Assembly: GCA_945861995.1 (NCBI GenBank)
Contig: CAMAWZ010000015.1
Coordinates: forward strand, 1-17,082
DNA from: Pseudorhodobacter antarcticus
GTDB lineage: Bacteria; Pseudomonadota; Alphaproteobacteria; Rhodobacterales; Rhodobacteraceae
Length of the DNA: 17,082 nucleotides
Direction: 5' to 3'
This document shows positions 1 to 7,426 of this stretch, in pieces. The notes under the pieces are model-generated. The model did no database searches. It saw only the letters and a program-made list of their open reading frames with translations, and was not told where the DNA came from. Numbering within the stretch: the stretch's first letter is position 1; each line of letters starts with the position of its first letter. Both the position numbers and the translations under genes were made by a program.

Positions 1-146
1 ACGGTGATGTCGCTCACCTCGCCATCCTTATGCGAAGCCGCACGCGGAAACTCCCCGCGCTTGCGTTCCAATTCCGCATAGGTGCGGTAATTGCCTTCGG
101 CTTTTAGGGCGTCAAGTTGGGCGGTGAACAGGGCGTCAAAGTTCAT
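1..146 (-). CDS. hemA: 5-aminolevulinate synthase, N-terminal fragment (runs off the left edge)
   Basis: Only the first 49 codons are present. The translation starts MNFDALFTAQLDALKAEGNY, then RTYAELERKRGEFPRA and DGEVSDITV. This matches my memory of the N-terminus of alphaproteobacterial HemA (the RTF.DIER..G.FP.A block followed by DITVWCGNDYL). HemA condenses glycine with succinyl-CoA, using PLP, to give 5-aminolevulinate, the first committed precursor of haem and bacteriochlorophyll. The PLP lysine and the rest of the catalytic core lie outside the window. The ATG comes 3 nt after the puhE stop, so it is probably translated from the same mRNA. hemA next to puhE is the known Rhodobacter/Roseobacter arrangement. 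Identity is well supported despite the short length. Confidence 0.88.
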   Translation of the reverse strand, partial: MNFDALFTAQLDALKAEGNYRTYAELERKRGEFPRAASHKDGEVSDIT

Positions 147-149
147 GGA

Positions 150-944
150 TTATTCCTTTAGTGTCTTTATCGATGGTTTTGCCTTTGGCAGCATCCACGC
201 CCAAAGCTTTGCGTCGGGCAAAGGCAAGACCATGAAAAGATGTTCCAAAAGCGCAAGTGCGGCCAAGGCGGCCAACACGGTATAGCCAAGGCTATGTTCG
301 GGGGTCATACCATCCAGTGCCCATATGATGAAAAGCACCGTCAGCACGACCAAGATACAAATAGAGAATAGCAAAAATCCTGTGGCAGGGGCAACGCGAA
401 AGTGGCTTTTCATATGAATGATTGGGCCCGGGATAAACTGTAGATTGATGCGAGGCACGCCAAGGAAAAGGTTGATTTTTGCCAAAGTCCGCGCCACCAG
501 CAAAATGGCAAATGTTGCAGCAGCAATGGTGTTCTGCCCCGCCCACTGTGCCCAGATAAGGCCGATCATAATGGCGGCCAGCGCCAATTCGTGCCACGCA
601 ACAGCCAGAAACGCGCGGGTGAACCGTGCGCGCGAGGTTAGGCCTGCAGGGCTGGGCGTGATGTTTGGCCCTGTCAGAATGCCCGACAAAAAGGCCAACT
701 CAACCCATCCCCACAGCGCCAAGGCAGCGGCGAAACCCAAATACACGCTATATGCAGATGGATCTGTGGCAGATACAACTGCCCCCCAAACGCCAAAGCC
801 AAGCAGCGGCAGACCGCCAATGACCGAGCGCAGATGCCCCTGCGCAGGGCCATTATCGGCCACGCGCACGCGCCACAGAATCAGCCCCGTTGACAGCCAC
901 CACGCCAGCAAAACGCCAAGCGCAGCCAGAAGAGGGCTGGTCAT
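150..944 (-). CDS. puhE: Putative photosynthetic complex assembly protein PuhE (DUF3623 type)
   Basis: A 264-residue, very hydrophobic protein with about six to seven predicted membrane segments. It starts MTSPLLAALGVLLAWWLSTG and has a soluble, charged C-terminus (KLWAWMLPKAKPSIKTLKE). Composition, length and position between acsF and hemA fit PuhE, a membrane protein thought to help assemble or modulate the reaction centre and bacteriochlorophyll supply. Its biochemical role is not settled. I chose the ATG at 944 because a G-rich stretch lies just upstream and the hydrophobic N-terminus begins there. An in-frame start at 1016 would add 24 non-hydrophobic residues and overlap acsF. The gap to the acsF stop is 46 nt, and the stop codon is 3 nt before hemA. 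Confidence 0.85.
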   Translation of the reverse strand: MTSPLLAALGVLLAWWLSTGLILWRVRVADNGPAQGHLRSVIGGLPLLGFGVWGAVVSATDPSAYSVYLGFAAALALWGWVELAFLSGILTGPNITPSPAGLTSRARFTRAFLAVAWHELALAAIMIGLIWAQWAGQNTIAAATFAILLVARTLAKINLFLGVPRINLQFIPGPIIHMKSHFRVAPATGFLLFSICILVVLTVLFIIWALDGMTPEHSLGYTVLAALAALALLEHLFMVLPLPDAKLWAWMLPKAKPSIKTLKE

Positions 945-990
945 TGCGGCCCCCCCTGTGCCGTGCTTGCAGTGGTTTTGCTGTGGTGTT

Positions 991-2103
991 TCAATAGCTT
1001 GGCTCCAACCGCACATTGACGGGCGGTGTGCTTTTGATCACGGGGATGGTGTATATCGCCGCAAAGGCATAGGCTGCCTTTGCTCCGCCGAGCATCCGCT
1101 TGGCCCAGCCTGCAAGCCCGCCTTGGCGCGTACCTGCATCCATTTGGCCGAAAGCACCGCGCATGCGGCGCAGGTTTGGCAGCCAGCGGGGGTGGTCAAT
1201 GTCAATCTCAATTGGAAAGACCTGCCGCGCGATCGCCGATGTTTTGCGGAACACCTCTTGGTCATACCATTCGATATCCACACCCAACGCCGCGTGAAAG
1301 GCGGGGCGGGCATGATCGCGCACATACATGGTGGAATAAACCGCCGTCAGGAAAAAGCGGATCCACAGTTTGTTGGCAAAACTGCTGGTCAGTTTGGGAT
1401 CGGTGCGCATCAGCAGGGCAAAGGCCTCGCCGTGGGAAAACTCGTCGTTGCACCATTCGCGGAACCATTTGAAAATGGGGTGAAAGCGCTGATCTGGGTT
1501 TGCCTCTAGGTGGCGGAAAATGGTGATATAGCGCGCGTAGCCAATCTTTTCAGACAGATAGGTGGCGTAATAGATGAACTTGGGGCGGAAATAGGTGTAT
1601 TTCTTGGCTCGGGTTAGAAAGCCAAGGTTCACGGCTACGCCTGCCTCACGCAGGGCGTCGTTGATGAAACCCGCATGGCGGGCCTCATCGCGGGCCATGT
1701 AATTGAACAACTCGCAAATATCAGGGTTGCTGCCGCGCCGCTTCATTTCTTTGTACAAAACACAGCCCGAAAATTCGGCCGTGCAAGACGACACCAGAAA
1801 ATCGATAAACTCGGCGCGAAGGGTGGGTTCCATGCCCGCCCAATCGATCTGATCCCAATCAGCGTTTTTCTTGAAATGGCCCTTGTTCGGGTCAGATTTC
1901 ATCTGTGCAATCAGCGCGTCCCATTCCGTGCGTACGGGTGAGACGTTGACGCGGTCAAGCTCTTCAAAATCGGTGGTATAAAAGCGGGGGTTCAGCAATG
2001 TAGTTTCGGTGGCCATCGCCGTGGTCATTGTGGTGTCAATGCCCAGATCATCGGCCATATGCGTATCACTTTGGGGGGCAAGTTCGCCTGCAGGTGCGTT
2101 CAT
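991..2103 (-). CDS. acsF: Oxygen-dependent Mg-protoporphyrin IX monomethyl ester cyclase
   Basis: A 370-residue diiron oxidative cyclase. It forms the isocyclic E ring, converting Mg-protoporphyrin IX monomethyl ester to divinyl protochlorophyllide with O2. Family-typical blocks are present: FYTTDFEELD (41-50), FIDFLVSSCTAEFSGCVLYKE (99-119) and FRPKFIYYATYLSEKIGYARYITIFRHLE (172-200). Likely iron ligands are E110, E140 and H143 (DEARH), E200, and E221 and H224 (DEFSH), a ferritin-like E...ExxH...E...ExxH pattern. The ATG at 2103 overlaps the bciE stop (ATGA) and has a strong GAGGAGA ribosome-binding site at 2111-2117. A longer frame from 2175 lies inside bciE and is not credible. The N-terminal ~38 residues are polar and T/A-rich with no recognised motif. 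No bchE is seen nearby. Confidence 0.96.
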   Translation of the reverse strand: MNAPAGELAPQSDTHMADDLGIDTTMTTAMATETTLLNPRFYTTDFEELDRVNVSPVRTEWDALIAQMKSDPNKGHFKKNADWDQIDWAGMEPTLRAEFIDFLVSSCTAEFSGCVLYKEMKRRGSNPDICELFNYMARDEARHAGFINDALREAGVAVNLGFLTRAKKYTYFRPKFIYYATYLSEKIGYARYITIFRHLEANPDQRFHPIFKWFREWCNDEFSHGEAFALLMRTDPKLTSSFANKLWIRFFLTAVYSTMYVRDHARPAFHAALGVDIEWYDQEVFRKTSAIARQVFPIEIDIDHPRWLPNLRRMRGAFGQMDAGTRQGGLAGWAKRMLGGAKAAYAFAAIYTIPVIKSTPPVNVRLEPSY

Positions 2104-2396
2104 AGCTTGATCTCCTCGGAAAATGAAAATTCGCACAGTTCCATAAAGCCGAAATCGCCTGTGGCGCGTGTCCACATCCGTTCGATCAGGCTTGCGCGGG
2201 TGATGGTGGCGGCGCGTTCTTCGATAATCAATTCGCCAAAAGCGGCTATGATCGGCGCGCCATGCACCAAAACTTCATCCCCAGGATGCACCACCGCGCC
2301 GTTATCAAACCGCACATGCGCGTGCAGGCTTTCAAAGCGGTGGCTTACCTCGACGGTGCAGGGCACCTGTTCAACCTCTCGTGTAAAAAGACCCAT
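2100..2396 (-). CDS. bciE: BciE, small auxiliary subunit of the O2-dependent cyclase
   Basis: A 98-residue soluble protein starting MGLFTREVEQVPCTVEVSHR and ending MELCEFSFSEEIKL. It contains a compact segment rich in G, V and E (FDNGAVVHPGDEVLVHGAP) and no membrane helix or cofactor motif I can name. I assign it mainly by position. From memory, the small ORF between puhC and acsF in Rhodobacter sphaeroides encodes BciE, the extra subunit that alphaproteobacterial AcsF needs; cyanobacteria and plants use Ycf54 instead. The stop overlaps the acsF ATG (ATGA), as expected for a subunit made with its partner. A short purine stretch (AAGGGAACG) precedes the start. I am fairly sure it is the positional equivalent and less sure of the detailed role here. 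Confidence 0.83.
   Translation of the reverse strand: MGLFTREVEQVPCTVEVSHRFESLHAHVRFDNGAVVHPGDEVLVHGAPIIAAFGELIIEERAATITRASLIERMWTRATGDFGFMELCEFSFSEEIKL
2111..2117 (-). promoter_or_regulatory. Ribosome-binding site of acsF inside bciE
   Basis: GAGGAGA on the minus strand lies 7 nt before the ATG at 2103, inside the last codons of bciE. It decides the acsF start over the longer upstream frame. It suggests acsF can be initiated independently as well as by coupling from bciE. Confidence 0.75.
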
Positions 2397-2421
2397 GATT
2401 TCGTTCCCTTAGTTTGTTTTT

Positions 2422-2877
2422 TTATTGCAGATGTATCAGTTTTTCGAATGCGGCGCGGTTGTCAGACCCGAAACTGCCCAATTCCACGCTCCACCCCGTG
2501 GTATCGTCGATAACACTTAGGCGGCCATTCGCATATTCCACTATGCGAACAGGGGCAGATTGGTCGGCGCGGGCAACAGTACGGGCGCGCTCTAGCCCGT
2601 TTTGGATAACAGTGATAAAGCCGCCGTGTGGTAGATCCATCAGCAGTTGGCCGTTTTCATCTAGCACAGTAACAGCCTGCGCGCCGCCCGCTTGCAGAAT
2701 AACGCTGCGCTCGTGCACAATGGCGGCGTCTTGCGGCACGCCCTCTTTCGCGCGCCCCGTCACCACTGAAAATGTGGTCAGCGCCAGCGTGGCCAGAACC
2801 AGCCCTAGCATCGCCAAAAGCAGCGGGCGGGGGATCATTTCGGGATCGCGTGGTTTTGTTTGGCTAAAATCGGTCAT
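2422..2877 (-). CDS. puhC: Photosynthetic complex assembly protein PuhC
   Basis: A 151-residue protein with a short cytoplasmic N-terminus (MTDFSQTKPRDPEMIPRP), one membrane anchor (about 17-41, LLLAMLGLVLATLALTTFSVV), then a soluble domain of about 110 residues. The soluble part contains the family-like run LLMDLPHGGFITVIQNGL and ends in an amphipathic tail (AAFEKLIHLQ). In Rhodobacter, PuhC is needed for normal levels of the RC-LH1 core complex. The topology suggests a periplasmic domain. It lies 9 nt after puhB and 25 nt before bciE, within the puh block. The stop codon merges into a run of seven A residues on the coding strand, which leaves the protein unaffected. Confidence 0.9.
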   Translation of the reverse strand: MTDFSQTKPRDPEMIPRPLLLAMLGLVLATLALTTFSVVTGRAKEGVPQDAAIVHERSVILQAGGAQAVTVLDENGQLLMDLPHGGFITVIQNGLERARTVARADQSAPVRIVEYANGRLSVIDDTTGWSVELGSFGSDNRAAFEKLIHLQ

Positions 2878-2886
2878 AACTTGCTC

Positions 2887-3537
2887 CTATTCAGCGGCCA
2901 CAGCGGCGGCCATTGCGTCCTGACGGGCGATGACAGGAATGTTTAGGCGCGATTGGGCCGCATCGGTAAAGATTTTGGCCACGGCATCTGCATTTGGAAT
3001 GGCGCGCAGCGCAGGTTGGGCGCGGCCCAAGGCCCAAGGCCGCGCATGGGGCCACAGCACCAGATAAGAAATGCGTGTATCGCCCAAAGTTTCAAAGGCC
3101 AATGTGCCTGTTTTGGCTACGCCATGCGCCAAATGCGCAGCGCCAATTTGCTTGAACGGCAGGTTCAGCGTGACAGTCAGCGCCGCCCCACCCCGCATCG
3201 CCACACGGGCGGATGTAATGGTGTAAACCGTGCCGCGCGCCTGCACCAATGCCATCAGGCCAAGGATACCAACGGCCAGCGCGCCCACCGCAAGATAGGG
3301 CAGCAGCACCGCCGTAACCCCTGCAATATTGCTGCCAAAGGCGGCGATGCCCTGCCACAGGCCAAGGGCCAAAAAGTATCCACCAACCCAAGTGATCTTA
3401 TAGGCCTCGCGCGCCAGCGCCCAAGTGTTGGGGCGGCCTTGCCATAAAATCTCTTCGCCAAGGGGCGGTTTTTCGGGCAGGCCTGGCAGGGCCTCGGTGG
3501 CGAAATCAGACAGATCGCGTTCTATATCTTGGGTCAT
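2887..3537 (-). CDS. puhB: Photosynthetic complex assembly protein PuhB (membrane PH-like)
   Basis: A 216-residue protein. The N-terminal region is acidic and leads into LGEEILWQGRPNTWALAREAYK (26-47), the usual entry to a bacterial PH-like membrane protein. Two membrane segments follow (about 50-68 and 73-99). The second half is a soluble domain with TVYTITSARVAMRGG and LNLPFKQIG. PuhB acts in reaction-centre assembly in Rhodobacter and is a dimeric membrane protein there. It follows puhA after 54 nt that contain a strong GC hairpin, and precedes puhC by 9 nt. An AGGAGCC ribosome-binding site sits just upstream of the ATG. Confidence 0.92.
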   Translation of the reverse strand: MTQDIERDLSDFATEALPGLPEKPPLGEEILWQGRPNTWALAREAYKITWVGGYFLALGLWQGIAAFGSNIAGVTAVLLPYLAVGALAVGILGLMALVQARGTVYTITSARVAMRGGAALTVTLNLPFKQIGAAHLAHGVAKTGTLAFETLGDTRISYLVLWPHARPWALGRAQPALRAIPNADAVAKIFTDAAQSRLNIPVIARQDAMAAAVAAE

Positions 3538-3558
3538 GGCAGGCTCCTATCGTGTCGG

Positions 3559-3585
3559 CCCCGCGCGGGTTTGGCCCGCGCGGGG
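3559..3585 (-). other. Intercistronic GC hairpin between puhA and puhB
   Basis: Perfect 11-bp inverted repeat: arms 3559-3569 and 3575-3585, loop 3570-3574. Almost every pair is G-C. On the coding (minus) strand it begins 6 nt after the puhA stop and no U-tract follows, so it does not look like a standard intrinsic terminator. By analogy with the hairpins that stabilise upstream segments of the puf mRNA, it could protect the 3' end of a processed puhA message and make PuhA more abundant than the assembly factors. That role is inferred. Confidence 0.8.
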
Positions 3586-3591
3586 ATGGTT

Positions 3592-4350
3592 TTAATGGCC
3601 GCGCTTGCGCTTTTCGGCGGCGTACAGGGTGCCGCCCGCGTAATAGGCGCTGATCTTTTCTTCCTCTAGCATGGTCACAGACGACGCCGATTTAGTGGCA
3701 GGAACGCCGTCGAACAGATCAGACGACAGCGAGTTGATGCGCACGCGGTCGGCTTGCACCTTGACCATCGGCATTGGCACCAGTTTGACCGCGCCGGAAT
3801 TGAGGGTGATTTCCAGATAGCGCACCAGTTGTTCTGGCGCGTCCACCCACATATCGGAAATCGTGCCGACCACTTCCAAATCGCCAGCCTGCACAGGCAG
3901 CCCGCGTGGATCACGCCCCCCCGATACGGCAAAGCCTGCGGCCTGCGACATCGGCATAATCTTGTTATGACCGTGGCCATCCAATTCAGGCAGATCGCGG
4001 CGCGGTGCCCATGCGGCAGGGCCAACCCCGTCGGTCATCGGGTTACCCGTTGGCGCATGCGGAAAGCCTTCCGACATCGCCGTACGGCCCAGCGCCAATT
4101 CGCGCGCTTCGCGGGCGCCATTGGGCACGGTCACTTCGCCGCGGCCATGTGGCAAGATAAAGGTCTTGGCCTTTGGCAGGGCGAACGGGCCTTGGTTCGG
4201 GGCGGCGTTGCCATCCTCGGATTCCAAAGGATAGCCTTCACGCATATTTTCTGTTTGCAGGTAGTATACCAGCAGCGCGAAAAAGCCCCAAAACAGCCAA
4301 ATGGCAAGCGAGGCAAGATCGAAGTTTCCAAAGAAGTTTGTTCCCAGCAT
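3592..4350 (-). CDS. puhA: Photosynthetic reaction centre subunit H
   Basis: A 252-residue reaction-centre H subunit. It has one N-terminal membrane helix (about 12-32, LASLAIWLFWGFFALLVYYL) followed by the family signature QTENMREGYPLE (32-43). The cytoplasmic domain carries residues that, in Rhodobacter sphaeroides numbering, lie at the proton-uptake and metal-binding site toward QB: D124, H126 and H128 in LDGHGHNK, and D170 and E173 in DMWVDAPEQLVRYLE. The conserved block GRDPRGLPV (145-153) is also present. H caps the L and M subunits on the cytoplasmic face. I chose the ATG at 4350 because a strong GGAGGAA site lies 5 nt upstream. A longer frame from 4395 would add 15 residues that overlap lhaA. 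No L or M gene is in the window. Confidence 0.98.
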   Translation of the reverse strand: MLGTNFFGNFDLASLAIWLFWGFFALLVYYLQTENMREGYPLESEDGNAAPNQGPFALPKAKTFILPHGRGEVTVPNGAREARELALGRTAMSEGFPHAPTGNPMTDGVGPAAWAPRRDLPELDGHGHNKIMPMSQAAGFAVSGGRDPRGLPVQAGDLEVVGTISDMWVDAPEQLVRYLEITLNSGAVKLVPMPMVKVQADRVRINSLSSDLFDGVPATKSASSVTMLEEEKISAYYAGGTLYAAEKRKRGH

Positions 4351-4355
4351 GTAAG

Positions 4356-4362
4356 TTCCTCC
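4356..4362 (-). promoter_or_regulatory. Strong ribosome-binding site of puhA
   Basis: GGAGGAA on the coding strand, 5 nt before the ATG at 4350, in the 19-nt gap after lhaA. It fixes the puhA start and is among the strongest Shine-Dalgarno sequences seen in the window. That fits the high demand for a stoichiometric reaction-centre subunit. Confidence 0.8.
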
Positions 4363-4369
4363 GCGTGGG

Positions 4370-5818
4370 TTAGGTTGGAAAATCGGCCAGCCCAATCTTC
4401 TGGGTGCCGATCTTCTGGGTTGGGGTGGATTGTTCCGTTAAAAGGCGCGTGCGAACCAAGGGGCCCAGCACGATAAGTGTGGCAAACAGCAAGCCAATTT
4501 CTGTGTGATACACAAAGGTGTATCCAAAAGCGGGGGTATCTAGCGCGCTGCCCGCCGCCAAATGCGCAACCGCGTCGCGCAGGCTGCCGCCAAAGGCAAT
4601 AGACAGGCCCGCCGCAGTTGCCTGCGCAGCCCCCCATGCCCCCAGTACAAGCCCGCCGCCCAGACGGCCATCTTTGCTTTCCGAAGGCAGGGCCATCGCC
4701 GCCGTTAAGGTCGAGACAAAGAACAGCCCAGATCCCAGACCAATCGTTGCCGCGCCTGCAAAGAACAACAGGGCCGATCCCATCGGGCCTGCCAGCACCA
4801 CGGCGGCAAAAGCCCCGATGCCAATGATCACACCGCGCCCAGCCAAGCGAAAGGCATCATGCCCCTGTCCCAGCCAGCGCGCCGCAAGGCCAAAACCAAT
4901 CAGCGAGCCGCCCGCGTAAACCGCCGTCAGGGCTGTGGTCGCCACCACAGACAGGCCAAGAACCTGCCCACCAGAAGGTTCCAGCAGCACGTCTTGCATA
5001 TTAAATCCCAGCGCCCCCAGCGCGACCACGGCCAGCAGTCTGCCTGCCGTGCCGCCCGCCATCAGATCGCGCCACGCATCGCCAAAGTTGGGGCGCGGGG
5101 CGGCAAGCTCTGCCGCAGTCATCGGGCGCAGCTTTTCTTGTTTCCACAGGGCCACCAAATTCAGCCCCAACGTCAGCAAAGCCGCACCCTGCACCACGCG
5201 GATCAACCGCAGATCTGAAAATTCGGTCAGCAGCGCGCCAATCACCAGCGCGGAAATGGCCGTTCCAATAAGAAACATCACATATAGCAGGGCCACAACG
5301 CGGGGGCGCTGCGCCTCGTCCGCGCGGTCGGCGGCCAGCGCAAGGCCCGCCGTTTGCACCATGTGCAACCCAACGCCAGCCATAATAAAGGCAAGCGCCG
5401 CCAAAACTTCGCCTGCCCAAGTCGGCCCCAGCGCCTGATGCCCGCCCAGCACAACCACAGCAAACGGCATTACCGCCAACCCGCCCATCTGCCACAGGCT
5501 GCCAAACCACATATAAGGAATACGCTTCCACCCCAAAGCGCTGCGATAGCTGTCAGATTTGAACCCCAGCAAGGCGCGGAACGGCGCTGAAAGAACGGGC
5601 AGGGCGATCATCAATGCCACCACTGTGGCGGGCACTGACAACTCTACAATCATCACACGGTTCAGCGTGCCCAGCAATAAAACCGAGGCCATGCCGACCG
5701 AAACCTGAAACAGCCCCAGACGCAGCAACTGCGCCAGTGGCAGCCCTGTCGACCCTGCATCGGCAAAGGGCAACCATTTGGCCCCCAATGCTGCGATATG
5801 TGCGCGGCGAATGATCAT
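4370..5818 (-). CDS. lhaA: LhaA, LH1 assembly protein (PucC/BCD family of the major facilitator superfamily)
   Basis: A 482-residue polytopic protein with about 12 hydrophobic segments. Early family-typical blocks are LGLFQVSVGMASVLLLGTLNRVMIVELSVPA, then FRALLGFKSDSYRSALGWKRIPYMW and LALAADRADEAQRPRVVALLYVMFLIG. Mid-protein NMQDVLLEPSGGQVLGLSV is also typical of the PucC/LhaA group. LhaA supports LH1 antenna assembly, possibly by delivering bacteriochlorophyll; no sugar or drug transport is implied. The ATG at 5818 overlaps the bchM stop (ATGA). A longer frame from 5893 would lie inside bchM. The C-terminus holds a tandem repeat, TQKIGTQKIG (467-476), from a 15-bp duplication. The paralogue PucC is an alternative name, but the position upstream of puhA points to LhaA. 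Confidence 0.93.
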   Translation of the reverse strand: MIIRRAHIAALGAKWLPFADAGSTGLPLAQLLRLGLFQVSVGMASVLLLGTLNRVMIVELSVPATVVALMIALPVLSAPFRALLGFKSDSYRSALGWKRIPYMWFGSLWQMGGLAVMPFAVVVLGGHQALGPTWAGEVLAALAFIMAGVGLHMVQTAGLALAADRADEAQRPRVVALLYVMFLIGTAISALVIGALLTEFSDLRLIRVVQGAALLTLGLNLVALWKQEKLRPMTAAELAAPRPNFGDAWRDLMAGGTAGRLLAVVALGALGFNMQDVLLEPSGGQVLGLSVVATTALTAVYAGGSLIGFGLAARWLGQGHDAFRLAGRGVIIGIGAFAAVVLAGPMGSALLFFAGAATIGLGSGLFFVSTLTAAMALPSESKDGRLGGGLVLGAWGAAQATAAGLSIAFGGSLRDAVAHLAAGSALDTPAFGYTFVYHTEIGLLFATLIVLGPLVRTRLLTEQSTPTQKIGTQKIGLADFPT

Positions 5819-6483
5819 GCGCGATACTCCAGACAGTCGCTGGTATAAAAGCCTGCCGAAATGCGCCCCACGCGGGCAAGACGCCCCCCGCAAGCCACTT
5901 GTAGGCGCGAGAATTTGTGCGGCTGCATGGTGGGGGCGCGGTCAGCACGGGGGAATAGTTTACCCGCGTTCCACGCCAGCGTCAGCAAAGGGGACGCGGG
6001 GGCAATGGTAAACACCACCTTTTGTGCAGGCTTGCCCAGTTTTGCCAAAACCCCCGAAATGTCGGCGGCATTGTAATAAATCAGGCTGTCCATCGCCAAG
6101 GCAAAGTCATAGGGGCCAAGGCTAGTGTCGGTCATATCGCCTGCCACAAACCGCACGCGCGGGGCGAGTTCGGCAGGCAAGCGGCGCGCCGCGATTTGCA
6201 ACAGCGCGGGCGAGATATCAACCGCCACCACTTCGGCCCCGCGCGCAGCCAGTTCTGCCGTCATTTGGCCCGCACCGCAGCCCGCATCCAGCACGCGCGC
6301 GCCTTGCAGATCGCGCGGCAACTGCGCCAGCATCAGCGCGCGCATCTTATCGCGCCCCGCCCGCACTGTTTGGCGCACGCGCGAGACGGGCGCATCCGAT
6401 GTCAGCCGCTCCCACGTTTGCGTGGCGGTCTGGTCGAAATAGGTCTCAACCCGGTCGCGCGTCTGGGCGTAATCGGCTGGCAT
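5815..6483 (-). CDS. bchM: Mg-protoporphyrin IX O-methyltransferase
   Basis: A 222-residue class I SAM methyltransferase. Motif I is VLDAGCGAG (64-72) and the acidic residue ending strand 2 is D89 (VVAVDIS), which should bind the ribose of SAM. Motif-II-like FALAMDSLIYY follows. BchM methylates the C13 propionate of Mg-protoporphyrin IX, giving the substrate of AcsF. The N-terminal segment (YFDQTATQTWERLTSDAPVSRVRQTVRAGRDKMR) is typical of BchM/ChlM. The ATG at 6483 shares bases with the bchL stop (TGATG), so translation is probably coupled. A TTG one codon earlier is possible but less likely. Confidence 0.96.
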   Translation of the reverse strand: MPADYAQTRDRVETYFDQTATQTWERLTSDAPVSRVRQTVRAGRDKMRALMLAQLPRDLQGARVLDAGCGAGQMTAELAARGAEVVAVDISPALLQIAARRLPAELAPRVRFVAGDMTDTSLGPYDFALAMDSLIYYNAADISGVLAKLGKPAQKVVFTIAPASPLLTLAWNAGKLFPRADRAPTMQPHKFSRLQVACGGRLARVGRISAGFYTSDCLEYRA

Positions 6484-7382
6484 CAATCAAACCCCAAAAG
6501 TTCAAAAATCTCGCGGTCGGGCAGGGGGGCAGGGCTGCTGCCCTCGCCAGCGACAGACCGCCACAGCGTATCGGCCAGACGCATATATTCTGCGCGGGCC
6601 ATCACGATGTCTTCGCTGTCATCCATTTCAAACAGCGTCTTTTTCTTCAGACGCGAACGGCGGATTGCGTCGATATCGGGCATATGGGCCAGGCGGTTGA
6701 ACCCCACCTTGGCGCAATAGCGATCAACCTCGTCCGTCTCCCGCGAGCGGTTGGCCACACATCCCGCCAGGCGCACCTTGTAATTGCCCGATTTGGCCTG
6801 CACGGCGGCGATGATGCGGTTCATCGCATAAATGCTGTCAAAATCGTTCGCGGTGACAATCACCGCGCGGTCAGCGTGCTGCAAAGGGGCTGCAAAGCCG
6901 CCGCACACCACATCGCCCAAAACATCGAAAATCACCACATCGGTGTCTTCCAGAAGGTGGTGTTGTTTCAGCAGTTTCACCGTTTGGCCCACCACATAGC
7001 CGCCGCAGCCCGTGCCCGCAGGCGGGCCGCCCGCCTCGACACAGCGCACGCCGTTAAAGCCGATCGCCACATAATCTTCGGCGCGCAGTTCTTCGGCGTG
7101 GAAATCCACATCTTTCAAAATGTCGATTACAGTGGGTTGCAGCCGCCCCGTTAGCGTAAAGGTGCTGTCATGCTTGGGGTCGCACCCAATCTGCAAAACC
7201 CGTTTGCCCATCATGGAAAAGGCGGCAGACAGGTTGCTGGATGTGGTTGATTTGCCAATCCCGCCTTTGCCATAGATGGAAAACACCTTGGCCCCCTCGA
7301 TACGGGCGGCATCATCCTGATGCACCTGCACGGAACCCTCGCCATCAAGTCCACGCAGATTTGGAACGCTATCAAGGCTCAT
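6483..7382 (-). CDS. bchL: Light-independent protochlorophyllide reductase, ATP-binding iron protein
   Basis: A 299-residue NifH-like protein, the dimeric ATPase electron donor of dark-operative protochlorophyllide oxidoreductase. The P-loop is GKGGIGKST (38-46), followed by GCDPKHDST (66-74). The two cysteines that bridge the [4Fe-4S] cluster across the dimer are C126 (GTGCGG) and C160 (LGDVVCGGFA). It reduces the BchNB complex, which converts protochlorophyllide to chlorophyllide without light. The ATG at 7382 has an AAAGGGG site upstream. The ORF could open back to 7541, but that N-terminus lies within bchH and does not resemble BchL. The 82-nt gap after bchH is the largest in the operon. 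Confidence 0.98.
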   Translation of the reverse strand: MSLDSVPNLRGLDGEGSVQVHQDDAARIEGAKVFSIYGKGGIGKSTTSSNLSAAFSMMGKRVLQIGCDPKHDSTFTLTGRLQPTVIDILKDVDFHAEELRAEDYVAIGFNGVRCVEAGGPPAGTGCGGYVVGQTVKLLKQHHLLEDTDVVIFDVLGDVVCGGFAAPLQHADRAVIVTANDFDSIYAMNRIIAAVQAKSGNYKVRLAGCVANRSRETDEVDRYCAKVGFNRLAHMPDIDAIRRSRLKKKTLFEMDDSEDIVMARAEYMRLADTLWRSVAGEGSSPAPLPDREIFELLGFD

Positions 7383-7405
7383 GATCTGGCCCCTTTCATT
7401 TTGGT

Positions 7406-7426
7406 AAAAATACCTTCGCCGAAGGC
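7406..7426 (-). terminator. Short hairpin with U-tract between bchH and bchL (possible attenuator)
   Basis: On the minus strand a CCTTC/GAAGG stem with a 3-nt loop (7413-7425), flanked by a possible G-U pair, is followed by TATTTTT. This resembles a weak intrinsic terminator or RNA-processing site in the 82-nt bchH-bchL gap. The stem is only 5-6 bp, so strong termination is unlikely. A partial drop in transcription, or mRNA stabilisation, is possible. No clear promoter is visible in the gap. Confidence 0.35.

Noticed and set aside
418..1509. 363-codon plus-strand open frame across puhE and acsF
   Set aside because: It is antisense to two well-identified genes, has no ribosome-binding site or family features, and reads as an arbitrary basic, Pro/Ala/His-rich sequence.
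3754..4476. 240-codon plus-strand open frame across puhA
   Set aside because: Shadow of puhA and lhaA in GC-rich DNA; His/Arg-rich translation without recognisable domains.
4509..4521. Small palindrome TGTGTGATACACA in lhaA as an operator
   Set aside because: Inside a coding region, wrong spacing for PpsR (TGT-N12-ACA), and short enough to arise by chance.
6399..7154. 251-codon plus-strand open frame opposite bchL
   Set aside because: Antisense to bchL, which has intact catalytic motifs; no independent evidence for coding.
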